Virus record (IMG/VR): IMGVR_UViG_3300030107_008258
Coordinates: 62,001-126,000 of that record
Reading direction: 5' to 3' (one strand)
DNA from: a virus
Length of the DNA: 64,000 bases
Both the position numbers and the translations under genes were made by a program. The first letter of the stretch is position 1. Every line of letters begins with the position of its first letter. This document shows positions 44,401 through 53,036 of the stretch, piece by piece. The notes beneath the pieces are model-generated. The model worked only from the letters and a program-made list of their open reading frames with translations. It did not search any database and was not told the DNA's origin.

Positions 44401-47400
44401 AGAATAACGAACGTTATTGCCCCCATCATCAGCCGCGTCAAAATATATGAAATTAGCACGACCAGCATCAGTAGCAAAGTCTGTCCTAAAAGTCATGCCC
44501 ATTGCTCCAGTTCCATCATTGTCGAAAAATAACTCTTGAGTAGAAGCTGAATCTGCATGTATATGGAAAATACTTGCGGGTGCATTTGTCCCTATACCGA
44601 CACTACCCCCTTGAGTCAAAATCATTACCTCAGTAGCAGGGCTTCCATCGCCATCTAAACCAAAACCTAAATAAATTTTAGCATTAGCGCCGCCAGTATT
44701 ATTTAATGATGAAATAGTTAAGCGCCCAGAGCTAGTAGAGTTATATCCAAAATATCCACCTAAAGAGGCGCTACTTCCTCCGGCCTGTAACGCTCCTTCA
44801 AAATTATCACTATCAGCTGCTTGGTAAATGTGAGCATTACGGTAAGGCGTAACGGTTCCTATGCCAACATTGCCGCCTCTAAAATATGAATTCCCGTTTG
44901 AATTTAAATTTACTTGTGTGCCGCCAGTATTGGAGCCGACCTGAAAAACACCGTCAGAGCCGTTGCTATAGACTCCAGCAATTAAATTCCCACTTGAGTT
45001 GTCCCATTCTTGAACATAAGCACTAGTCGCGGCAGCTTTAACATGAAGCGGACTGTCTGGCGCCGTATTCCCAATGCCAACTTTACCTCCGGAAGTCACT
45101 ATCATTCTTACAGCACCATTTGTTCCGAACTGTAAAGGATAATCCCCTGTCCCGGCTACTACCGTTGCGTAGGCTAACGCTCCCGTAACGGTTCCTCCCC
45201 CTGAGCTAGACTCTCTATAAAAATAACTTGTTCCACCGGTATTGGCCGCTTGGAAACCTGTACGATTAGTCCCCGTGGTGGAACTAACAAATACATCTCC
45301 AGCAGCCTGTCTTATATCAAGCGAATAAGCCGGATCAGTTGTTCCTATACCAATTAAACCACCAACAGGATCAATGCACATTCTTTCTAAAGGTACATCG
45401 CTTGAGGTTAGCCCACTCCCACTTTTAGTTGAGAAAACTAAAAATGCTCGTTCAGACCCCGAAGTGTCATGCAGTCTTGTACCTATCCATGCTTGTGGAT
45501 GATTATTCCAAGTTGTTGCTCCACCATTATTTAATAAATGATTAAACGCTATACCGGGGTAGTATGTATTAGCAGTAGTAGACCTAGTGTGCTCTGGCCC
45601 CATCATTATTCCCCATGTCCCAGTGCCGAGAGTTGTAGCTCCCGTGCTTGGACCTTGAGTTGTGAGCATACCCGGGGGAGCTTGAGTATATGCGTTGATG
45701 GAAATTAATTGTTTAGCACCCGTGATTACAATATCTCCGGCATTAACATGAAGCTTTGCGCTGGGTGTAGTTATTCCTATACCAACGTTGCCGTCATACT
45801 GGATCGTCATACGCGAGTCTGCCAAGGTTGCGCTATTAGAACCGTTTTGAGCGTTGTTAAGGATGTGTATCTTCCCCCTAGCCGCGCCATCCTCTCTTTC
45901 AAATGCCAATATAGATTTTCGGTAATTGGCATTGTTCTCACGATAGCCAAAATGAATACCCTGCCATTTCCCAGCCGCAATTGTTCCTGCGAATGTTACA
46001 TATTGACCATCTGTGGTTCCTGTATCTACTTCTAATACTTTTTGTGGATTATTCGTCCCTATTCCAATATCTCCATCATCATATATTACTGAGTCGCCAA
46101 GAGTATCCGAATCAACCCACTTCGGTACATAATTAGCTGTTCCGTTTCCTCCTACGCCCGAAAGCACATCCTCAATCATCTTCCATTGAGGACCATCTTC
46201 TTTGCTTGTTAAAACATAACCATCAACTCCTGTGGAGTTTGTTGAGTCATAAAGATAACCGCTGATTATGGCATCGCCAGCAACATGAAGTCTGTGCTCT
46301 GGTGATGTATTATTGATTCCGACATTACCATCTGTATTTATTAAAAACTGAGAGCTTCCACCTTTTTGTATTTGAAAATTATTGTCGCCGTTGCCTGCGA
46401 ATGATCTATCTAGAATAAAGTTGTGGTTACCATCACTATCTGAATCTTGATCTGCTACTATTTTACAATTAAGGTCGTCTACATAAAATTCTATATCTTG
46501 AGCTGTATCTCTTCCAACTACTAATCTAGCTCCATAACTAGGAGATGCTGTAGAGTCTAATATTCTAACTTGCCCACCGTAAACATGAAGATTCCCGACA
46601 GGAGCCGTTGTTCCTATACCAACGTTACCATCAGTTAAAACAGTTATTTTATCACTAGTTCCCGGCACACCGCTAGTGTTGGAAATCTTAAAAGCTCCCG
46701 ACTCCGACCTGTCAACCCCCACCGCCCAGTTGGTATTGTTGTCTCCAAACGAAATATAGGGATCATCATTCCCAGAAAAGAGACGTAGCTTTGTGGCTCC
46801 GCTGCTTTTAGTAATGGTAGTGTCCCCGGCGACCTCTAATTTTGCAGAAGGTGCATTTGTTCCTATACCTACATTACCGTCAGCCTTTATCCGCATATAC
46901 TCCGTTAGAGTATCTCCAGAGCCGTTTGCTGAAGTAGAGAACGTAATTAAGCCGTCATCTGCTCCATCGGTAAGGGCTTTAATCGCAGCTATGGAATTTC
47001 CACTATTAGCAAATAGAACTTGAGCCGTGTCATTTGCACTTGTCCTTTTACCTTCTAGTTTTAAAACAGCAGCATCATCATTTTTATCGTTATGAATATA
47101 AATCTGCGTATTACCTGCGCTTGAATCATCTTCGTAAACAGTTAATAAAGAAGCGGGATCGTTTGTTCCTATGCCAACATTACCGGCTTGATTAATTGAA
47201 ATATTAGCGGCTCCTGCACTGGTGAAAGTTAATGTATGATCTGTCCCACCTGTAACTTGAGTATCATTTTTAATTCTCCATTTTGTGGCGCCTGCCGCTT
47301 CCCATCTTAAGGTAACGTCAGTGGTTGCGCCGGAAGAGTTCAATGTAGCGTCGCCATAAACCTCAAGAAGATATTGAGGATCAGTTGTTCCTATACCCAC

Positions 47401-49719
47401 CTTTCCATCAGCGGCAATACGAACTCTTTCCTCAGCAACTGCGCTTTGAGGACGAGTTACAAAAGCTAACCCAGCTCCGTAGTCACTCGACCCAACTTCC
47501 TTAACTGCGGCTATACCTGCGGCCGCATTCGCATGATAAGTTCCATTAAGTTCAAAAGCTAAACCAACTGCCGCATTCTGAGTATTGTTGGGGTTACGTA
47601 CAATTAAGTCGTGCCATGTAGCGCCGTTGCTCGGGGCAAATGTCGTGCTACGAGATGGAGTAAGTACGTCTACTTTGCTATTAGGGGCACCTGATCCTAT
47701 CCCTACATTGCCATCAGTTCTTTTTATAACCAATGCGTTAGTAACGTCGCTTGTATCTATAATAAATTTATTGTTAGCTCCATCGTATCTAAGGTCAACC
47801 CCTGTAGTTCCTCCAGCATTTTCCCTATAACTTATCTTTCCAGAGTTTGCGCTATCAACAGTAACAGGACGAATTAAAATTGTGGGATCAGAATCGCTCA
47901 CAACTTCTAATATTTCGGCGGGCGCATTTGTTCCTATACCAACATTCCCCACACTATTTAAAGTCACCTGCTGCGTTAGCGTTCCCCCTTCCATTGTCCA
48001 TAACGCTAACTCACCATCCTCGCTTCCATCAGTTGAGTCTTTTATTTGACTTGTAATTGCGCCATATTCAACATCTTCTGGGGTTCCATTATCATTTTTC
48101 CCACGAAACCTAATGACACCAATATAATCGTTATCTGCCGCAGACGTAGAACTACGATATAAAACTAGGTCAGGTGCGGTTGACCCTCCTGTTTCGCTGC
48201 TTTCAAGTATTAAATTGTTATTAAGATCTGAGCTAAGGATATGCAATTTACCAGCAGGTGAATTTGTTCCTATGCCAACATTACCGTCGCCAATAATACG
48301 CACTTTTTCTGAAGATGTACCAGCATTGTCTGTGGAGAACGAAATGTAACCGGTATTGTTAGCTCCCGTAGTCCCCCCTTGAATCATTGCTACTCCACCG
48401 ACATTATTTCCAAAAAGTATTGTACCAACAATATCTGTGGTATTGTTATTGGCATGTTTTAAGAATATTTCCGCCCCTTCGTCATGCGCCCCATCACTTA
48501 AAAGTTGTAATAGCGCAGCTGGAGTATTTGTTCCTATACCGACATTACCGTTAGGCTTTACCACGAACCTATAAGTACCGTTGGCGTTCGCCCCTAAAAT
48601 AATTCCAGTGCTTGAAGGGTTGTCTATACGGACCAAAAGGCCGCTATGATTACCTGTAGTCGCAGTGTTATAAATTCTTGAAAGCCAATCTCCCGTAATT
48701 GAAGCTTTAACTTCAAGTCTATAGGCAGGATCAGTTGTCCCTATGCCAACGTTGCCATCGCGCTTAATGACCATGTCGTCATTAGTGCCATCAGGTCTAA
48801 ATGAAATATATTTTAAATCACTATAACCTCCCTGTGCCCCTAGTACGAAATAATGGTTGGCGTGATCTAAAGCGAGAAAAGTTTTATTAGTATCATTATT
48901 GGCAAAATTAAGCTGAGTCCATGTATCGCCATCATTATCTAGTTTTAACTGATCCCCATTATCCCCAACTATATGAAGTTTGTTATCTGGATAAGCCGTA
49001 CCTAATCCAAGGCTACCAGTAATATAAGAATCCCCATCCGAATGAAGTTGTATGGTTTGCGTTCCTCCATTTTTATAAGCCCGTATTAAAGCATCGTTAG
49101 AACTTTGACGCACATTAAATAAAGCATCATTAGAACTATGAACTAAATTTAAAACATTAGTTCCGTCACCGGTAGACTTTACAGCAAGATTTCCGTCTGG
49201 AGCCATGTTTATCCCCACGCCCCATAAACCGTTATCTTGACTCACTCCAGAAGTTAGAGTATCCTCATCAGACCAACGAGCTACATAATTAGCAACGCCG
49301 GAACCCCCAACGCCCGAAAGAACTGACTCAATATTTTTCCAATTAACACCAGTTGTTCCCTCGTTAGTGAGAACCATACCTCCATTACCTACGGAGTTGT
49401 TAGAATCATAAATGATTCCACTCATGGCAATAGTGTTAACTGAGAGCTTACTGCCATCAAAAGTTAAATTGGCATTAGCCCCGAAAACCCCATTATCATT
49501 AAACTGAACTTGGTGGTCAGCTCCCGCCGGATCAGTACTCCCGCCCCCTCCGCCACCCGCTACTTGAGCCCAGCCCGCGGCCCTTTTAACAAAGGTTTTA
49601 AGGTTACCAGTAGATACGTAGAAAGCGCCATCAAGTACTCCCGTTACTTGAGAGTCGAGGGCCGTAGTAGTATTAACATCTCCTACAAATCTATCTCCTG
49701 CGTATCTTGTGATTGCCAT
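41473..49719 (-). CDS. Giant tail fibre with GIGT repeats and C-terminal S74 chaperone
   Basis: A 2,748-residue protein. The N-terminus (YAGDRFVGDVNTTTALDSQV) is a short anchoring domain typical of phage fibres, then about 23 GxVGIGTxxPxxxLxV units with variable spacers. The last 100 residues are an intramolecular chaperone of the S74 (endosialidase-type) family: SSIAIKENVETYTPSLDIIN, KKEIGLIAEELAELFPELV, and a C-terminal coiled coil KELYKEVQELKK. In known cases this domain aids trimer folding and cleaves itself off at a Ser; the residue here is in the SSIAIKEN motif. Host-recognition fibre. Lies 3 nt after the 301-residue structural gene. Confidence 0.85.
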   Translation of the reverse strand: MAITRYAGDRFVGDVNTTTALDSQVTGVLDGAFYVSTGNLKTFVKRAAGWAQVAGGGGGGSTDPAGADHQVQFNDNGVFGANANLTFDGSKLSVNTIAMSGIIYDSNNSVGNGGMVLTNEGTTGVNWKNIESVLSGVGGSGVANYVARWSDEDTLTSGVSQDNGLWGVGINMAPDGNLAVKSTGDGTNVLNLVHSSNDALFNVRQSSNDALIRAYKNGGTQTIQLHSDGDSYITGSLGLGTAYPDNKLHIVGDNGDQLKLDNDGDTWTQLNFANNDTNKTFLALDHANHYFVLGAQGGYSDLKYISFRPDGTNDDMVIKRDGNVGIGTTDPAYRLEVKASITGDWLSRIYNTATTGNHSGLLVRIDNPSSTGIILGANANGTYRFVVKPNGNVGIGTNTPAALLQLLSDGAHDEGAEIFLKHANNNTTDIVGTILFGNNVGGVAMIQGGTTGANNTGYISFSTDNAGTSSEKVRIIGDGNVGIGTNSPAGKLHILSSDLNNNLILESSETGGSTAPDLVLYRSSTSAADNDYIGVIRFRGKNDNGTPEDVEYGAITSQIKDSTDGSEDGELALWTMEGGTLTQQVTLNSVGNVGIGTNAPAEILEVVSDSDPTILIRPVTVDSANSGKISYRENAGGTTGVDLRYDGANNKFIIDTSDVTNALVIKRTDGNVGIGSGAPNSKVDVLTPSRSTTFAPSNGATWHDLIVRNPNNTQNAAVGLAFELNGTYHANAAAGIAAVKEVGSSDYGAGLAFVTRPQSAVAEERVRIAADGKVGIGTTDPQYLLEVYGDATLNSSGATTDVTLRWEAAGATKWRIKNDTQVTGGTDHTLTFTSAGAANISINQAGNVGIGTNDPASLLTVYEDDSSAGNTQIYIHNDKNDDAAVLKLEGKRTSANDTAQVLFANSGNSIAAIKALTDGADDGLITFSTSANGSGDTLTEYMRIKADGNVGIGTNAPSAKLEVAGDTTITKSSGATKLRLFSGNDDPYISFGDNNTNWAVGVDRSESGAFKISNTSGVPGTSDKITVLTDGNVGIGTTAPVGNLHVYGGQVRILDSTASPSYGARLVVGRDTAQDIEFYVDDLNCKIVADQDSDSDGNHNFILDRSFAGNGDNNFQIQKGGSSQFLINTDGNVGINNTSPEHRLHVAGDAIISGYLYDSTNSTGVDGYVLTSKEDGPQWKMIEDVLSGVGGNGTANYVPKWVDSDTLGDSVIYDDGDIGIGTNNPQKVLEVDTGTTDGQYVTFAGTIAAGKWQGIHFGYRENNANYRKSILAFEREDGAARGKIHILNNAQNGSNSATLADSRMTIQYDGNVGIGITTPSAKLHVNAGDIVITGAKQLISINAYTQAPPGMLTTQGPSTGATTLGTGTWGIMMGPEHTRSTTANTYYPGIAFNHLLNNGGATTWNNHPQAWIGTRLHDTSGSERAFLVFSTKSGSGLTSSDVPLERMCIDPVGGLIGIGTTDPAYSLDIRQAAGDVFVSSTTGTNRTGFQAANTGGTSYFYRESSSGGGTVTGALAYATVVAGTGDYPLQFGTNGAVRMIVTSGGKVGIGNTAPDSPLHVKAAATSAYVQEWDNSSGNLIAGVYSNGSDGVFQVGSNTGGTQVNLNSNGNSYFRGGNVGIGTVTPYRNAHIYQAADSDNFEGALQAGGSSASLGGYFGYNSTSSGRLTISSLNNTGGANAKIYLGFGLDGDGSPATEVMILTQGGSVGIGTNAPASIFHIHADSASTQELFFDNDGTGAMGMTFRTDFATDAGRANFIYFDAADDGGNNVRYSSIESFIVDNTDTEEDGRLTFSTMVAGTDTETMHIVGANVGIGTNAPANSAKLDVRGRISVREDSELQFGTYADYAFMEAWDTSADRAPKKPIAISPWGGSVGIGITAPSKLLDLNGTAYLRDDVFFGNTVLNIASGFSNQTGMGFDKSAGQLQIAADETTALELGRHSSAGTVLSVRYESTQVATIESGGQIRSLSGAVTAPSFSFTNDTTTGMSRPTTSTLNFITNATERARINADGELLVGLTSDLNTGSKIHVNSAIALGSSTYTYSQVVGGADLQLISNGNPANLGANSNIIFKLGTSGGGGPNEAMRIVSTGNVGIGTTTPDSKLEIVGGGWNSSLKIKSSGSETGIQFEDSGGTTDGYIYAINGNVGFLDSGGSWTIQCKNDDYIRFAVTSNTEHMRITSAGNVGIGTDNPTGNLQIGNNYTINASYGNDDIYIASTGSHASYDPYVTNTDDFGALITISDNGATGPTKPGLVLYNDDTTAGGFSPMLLFAKREAGSSPYKAATAAIYTRSPLGTGDGDSWIDGELIFATAGAATNGIRQRMVINKEGNVGIGVTNPAGRLQVNQVASDQSGAAALKVVGTAYGTNKAIHSYMNTSSATKSLLYVENSSGAVLDITGDGVVNIASSKMKIGGSAGTDGYVLTTDGAGGIAWEASPGAGSISGSGSTNKVAKFTGGSAIGNSQITDDGTSVGINVSPNAANLLEVNGQARATTGMFGNSSVANVAAKPIHIKYGGTAALRLEDSTSSNYVYDISCDFTNGFRITDVTSTKDPFTIAKTTGNVGIGITNPSRLFHVNGGSDYNARFTSASTRSGIVIDKPGTTTIMGSVLVLADETYKLGTASYYHVVMTQAGVTSLLYQGSTKIATTSAGVTVTGTLTETSSIAIKENVETYTPSLDIINKIRPVKYNRKENKKKEIGLIAEELAELFPELVEKDEKGNPSSVNYSRAVTVLLGGFKELYKEVQELKKRI

Positions 49720-49722
49720 AAC

Positions 49723-50628
49723 TTATGAAAAACTAAATTTAAATCCGTAAAAAGCCCCACTGTTATATATTCCATCATTACTATTAAAATAAATTTTTAT
49801 TTGATGTTCTCCCGCACTTAATGACGCAGAAGTAAAAGTTCCTTGACCTGCTGTTGTAGTATAGCCAAATCTTCTAGAGTCTTGATCAACAAATTGCGAA
49901 CCAGCCTCCCCAAAAACAAAATTTCTATCCGGAGCGGGATTAGGTGTTTGCGTTCCTGCCGAATTAAAGAGTTTTACTTGATTCATGTCCCAATCGTAAT
50001 AATCATTAGCGGTCCAATCTGCAGGAGCCTCGCCTTTGCATAAATGGGTTGAATCTATTCCTAAATGCATTCTATCATGAATTGTAGCTTGATAGATTCT
50101 TTCGCCTAATCCTGATACTTTAACCTGTAAGGTCTTGGGCGAGTTTAAAGTGAAAGTCCCCACGGCACTACCGCTTTGTATAAATTTATTAAACTGTTCT
50201 TGATAGTTTAAATGACCTGAGTCTGGATAAAGATCATCTCTCTGCAATACTTCACAAGTATCTACATCCGCCTCAAAATAAAAGTTTAACTCTCCGTTAG
50301 GTACTGTGTCATTATCATTAATAATAAATGGACTAGCCCGGTGATATCCGTTAGTAGGAAACTCACTATTACCATGTAAGAACCATCCCCAATAAGCATC
50401 GTCTTCATCCGGTGTCGTGTTTGTTCCTATATGCCAGTATTCCGGGTGAAAACTTTCCCATGCGTCAGAATAGGTATTATATTCAATAAAAGGAAAATTT
50501 CTGGTTGTGCCAACGTTAGCGATACCATCACCGCTATAGTAAAGATTAAATGACCAATCTATTTCAATGACTCCATCGTCAACCTCAGTAGAGTCTTTCC
50601 AAAAAGCTGTTGGAAAATTTAATGACAT
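49723..50628 (-). CDS. Unknown beta-rich virion protein
   Basis: A 301-residue soluble protein, rich in Trp, Tyr and Asn, with beta-strand-like repeats and a C-terminal FYGFKFSFS ending common to jelly-roll proteins. It is coupled by TAATG to the fibre head protein upstream and lies 3 nt before the S74 fibre. Possibly a baseplate or fibre-connecting protein. No family recognised. Confidence 0.5.
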   Translation of the reverse strand: MSLNFPTAFWKDSTEVDDGVIEIDWSFNLYYSGDGIANVGTTRNFPFIEYNTYSDAWESFHPEYWHIGTNTTPDEDDAYWGWFLHGNSEFPTNGYHRASPFIINDNDTVPNGELNFYFEADVDTCEVLQRDDLYPDSGHLNYQEQFNKFIQSGSAVGTFTLNSPKTLQVKVSGLGERIYQATIHDRMHLGIDSTHLCKGEAPADWTANDYYDWDMNQVKLFNSAGTQTPNPAPDRNFVFGEAGSQFVDQDSRRFGYTTTAGQGTFTSASLSAGEHQIKIYFNSNDGIYNSGAFYGFKFSFS

Positions 50629-51578
50629 TAGCCAGATGGGTTAACATATCCAGTAATCGCGGAAGCAAAAAGCATTCCATCATAACATGCGAAAGTATAA
50701 ACGTTCGTCCTGCCGTTGTCTAAATGAGGAGGGCCTCCCGTCCCTCCCCACAATACTGTAGACCCAGATGTAAAAGTAGGTATAAGTGGAGCGCTGTGTG
50801 TATTTTTAACATACATAGTTAAAGTCTGCCCTGCTAAAGCTTCGGAAAAAGTATACGCAGGTGAAGTAGTGTCTGTTAATGTGTCATATTGTATATTAGA
50901 ATCACTCCAGTTAACCGTAAAATCCGTTTCATGAGGCAAGTGTCTAGAGGTTTTATTTATAACTATATTATCTCCAGTCAAGCCTTGGCCATCCGGTATG
51001 GTTATCCCCCCATCTTTCATGGTCATGTCTCCTGAAACGGGAGTCTCGGTAAGTCGTAGAACTTGACCGCTAATCTCAACGTGACGTCTTCCAGAAAGAA
51101 TTAGGTCCTCTTGTGCTCTGAGTAAAATATCAGTAGTATCATTTTTTTGAATCAAAGAATAAGAAGTCCCCTGAAAACGAATCCTGTTTGCAAGAATTAT
51201 ATCATTCCCATTCATGTTAATATTTTCCGTAGCGTCATAATCCCAAGGAACAGTAGTTGAATCAAACGCTACCCCACTACCCGTCATCAAAAGTCCATCA
51301 GATTCTCTAATTTGAAGGAAAGGATAAGAAGCTACACTTTGATTTGAAGCATTGCCCCAGTTACTTTTATCAATATAAACATCATCACTCCCAGTGAATC
51401 CAATAGCGTTTGAATCGGTATTCCATCCATCAAGAATAAAATTCTTAAGCTTTTGAGCACTTACTTGACAAGTGGTGTAAGTAGAAGGTCCTGTGCCGGA
51501 AACTATAGGAAACACCATATCGGTTCCTACTCCTACTGGGCCAAGTTCACTTAATTGAGATATTTTTTTATTCGCCAT
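50628..51578 (-). CDS. Tail fibre head/anchor protein
   Basis: A 316-residue protein starting MANKKISQLSELGPVGVGTD, with VFPIVSGTGPSTY following: a start found in many marine phage fibres, probably a virion attachment domain. The rest is beta-rich. It is preceded by AAGGAAAAATG (SD) and by an AGTGTATATTATAA motif 22 nt upstream. It heads the fibre operon including the 301-, 2,748-, 1,555- and 123-residue proteins. Confidence 0.65.
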   Translation of the reverse strand: MANKKISQLSELGPVGVGTDMVFPIVSGTGPSTYTTCQVSAQKLKNFILDGWNTDSNAIGFTGSDDVYIDKSNWGNASNQSVASYPFLQIRESDGLLMTGSGVAFDSTTVPWDYDATENINMNGNDIILANRIRFQGTSYSLIQKNDTTDILLRAQEDLILSGRRHVEISGQVLRLTETPVSGDMTMKDGGITIPDGQGLTGDNIVINKTSRHLPHETDFTVNWSDSNIQYDTLTDTTSPAYTFSEALAGQTLTMYVKNTHSAPLIPTFTSGSTVLWGGTGGPPHLDNGRTNVYTFACYDGMLFASAITGYVNPSG

Positions 51579-51600
51579 TTTTCCTTAAACCTTATTATAA

Positions 51601-51610
51601 TATACACTAT
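51601..51610 (-). promoter_or_regulatory. AGTGTA-type putative promoter with leader, fibre operon
   Basis: The minus strand reads ATAGTGTATA, 22 nt before ATG 51578, with a strong AAGGA SD in the leader. Confidence 0.5.
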
Positions 51611-51611
51611 T

Positions 51612-53036
51612 TTAATAGGGAGGAATTAGATTTGTTACAAATAGGCTTTCGGTTTCATTTTGAAGGTAAAAACCGTCATCTTCTCCTCCTTCTAACAATA
51701 TAAAATCTTCTAATTTCTCCATTCCTAATACCCCGCTTATGAAAAGTCCGTAAGACGATTGGTCATCAGGATTTATTTCAACATCAAAAGAAGCGTCAAA
51801 AATTTTATTAGAGCCAATAGATGTCTCGTATCCAAAATTATTTAATTTAGCTCCTTTAAAGGTGTATCTCAACGCTTCGTCTTGTCTATTTATCGGAATA
51901 GCTCCGGCATTAATGGGAGCGTCCGTGCTTTTTACACATCCCTGCGGGTCAACTTTTATAGTAAAATCGTAACCACTATTTATAGAAATAACATCCACTA
52001 AAGATCCACTACTTCCCGACTCTACTACTCCCCCTAAGGCTAAATTAGCAAAAATAGGGCTAGTAGCCTTATTATCTACAGGAAATTTATATCCTAAATT
52101 ATCAAGAGGCTCGCGGTTTAAATTAATAGAAATATTGTAACTCTGAATATGAAGCTTATCAAAATCTACTCCCAGTCCCGAAAATGAATCAGTAGTTATA
52201 GTAATGTCTCCGGGCTTAAGCGCAGGATAGCCTTCTTCAGAAAGGATTCTTGGTATTACTACATTTTTTTCTGGACTAACCGTTCCGCTTTGAGTTTCGA
52301 TACATGGAGCCTTAAAACCGCTTCCACTCATATCAAAACTAGCGTTATAAGCTGTATACGAGACAGAAGCTCCGGGAACCCTTCCTACCGCGCCTTGAGT
52401 TTGATAAGAATTTAGATAACAATTACCAAAACTTATAACATGATAGCCGCTTGCATTAGGATCTATAGATTGATAAATATCAGGTGCAGTAAAGTCTTCT
52501 TTAAAATAAGCACTATCTACATCATCTCCCTCTTGGTTAACAACAAGATATATATTCTTACAATCTCGATATTGATTGACTCCAAAATCTTCCCATGGCT
52601 GCCTTAAAACATAATTTTTATTCTCCTCAAAAAACCCTTCCAGAAGAGATACGTCTTCATTTACTGTATAATAAGGCGCCCCTTCTTTGGGAAAGGTAAA
52701 AACAGGATGATTTACATTTAAACCTAATCGAGCCTCATTCTTTGTACCACACAATAAATAACTAAAATTTAGGTCAACTGTAGGATGATTGATAATTGGC
52801 CTGTCTACCGTTCCTCTCTGATTTAATTTAAGGACATCGGTATGTGGTACATTAATAGAATAAGATACGCTCTGAACTCTATCTATGGGTTTTAGCCTAT
52901 TAAGCTTGCGAACTAAAGAGCTATAATCATTAGTAGGAGGGCTTCCCGGCCTATAGGATAAAAAGTTATCCCCAGTTTCAGGCGTCGGTCCGACGAACAA
53001 GGCCTGACAATTGTAAATTACCGTTGGCCTTGCCAT
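51612..53036 (-). CDS. Second tail-tube-like protein (paralogue of the major tube protein)
   Basis: A 474-residue protein. Matches the 431-residue tube protein in several blocks: IDRVQSVSYSINVPHTDVL versus LDRVQSCNYSFNISRTDVN; TVDRPIINHPTVDLNFSYLL versus AIDRIITESPSVSFDSSYLL; HIQSYNISINLNREPLDNLG versus HIQSFNIGFDLSRSSIEQLG; and a shared C-terminal GLF(M/I)SG. It lies right after the portal gene, sharing its first base with the portal stop (TAATG), 36 kb from the other tube gene. It may form a special ring near the neck or tip, or replace the tube under some condition. Confidence 0.65.
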   Translation of the reverse strand: MARPTVIYNCQALFVGPTPETGDNFLSYRPGSPPTNDYSSLVRKLNRLKPIDRVQSVSYSINVPHTDVLKLNQRGTVDRPIINHPTVDLNFSYLLCGTKNEARLGLNVNHPVFTFPKEGAPYYTVNEDVSLLEGFFEENKNYVLRQPWEDFGVNQYRDCKNIYLVVNQEGDDVDSAYFKEDFTAPDIYQSIDPNASGYHVISFGNCYLNSYQTQGAVGRVPGASVSYTAYNASFDMSGSGFKAPCIETQSGTVSPEKNVVIPRILSEEGYPALKPGDITITTDSFSGLGVDFDKLHIQSYNISINLNREPLDNLGYKFPVDNKATSPIFANLALGGVVESGSSGSLVDVISINSGYDFTIKVDPQGCVKSTDAPINAGAIPINRQDEALRYTFKGAKLNNFGYETSIGSNKIFDASFDVEINPDDQSSYGLFISGVLGMEKLEDFILLEGGEDDGFYLQNETESLFVTNLIPPY

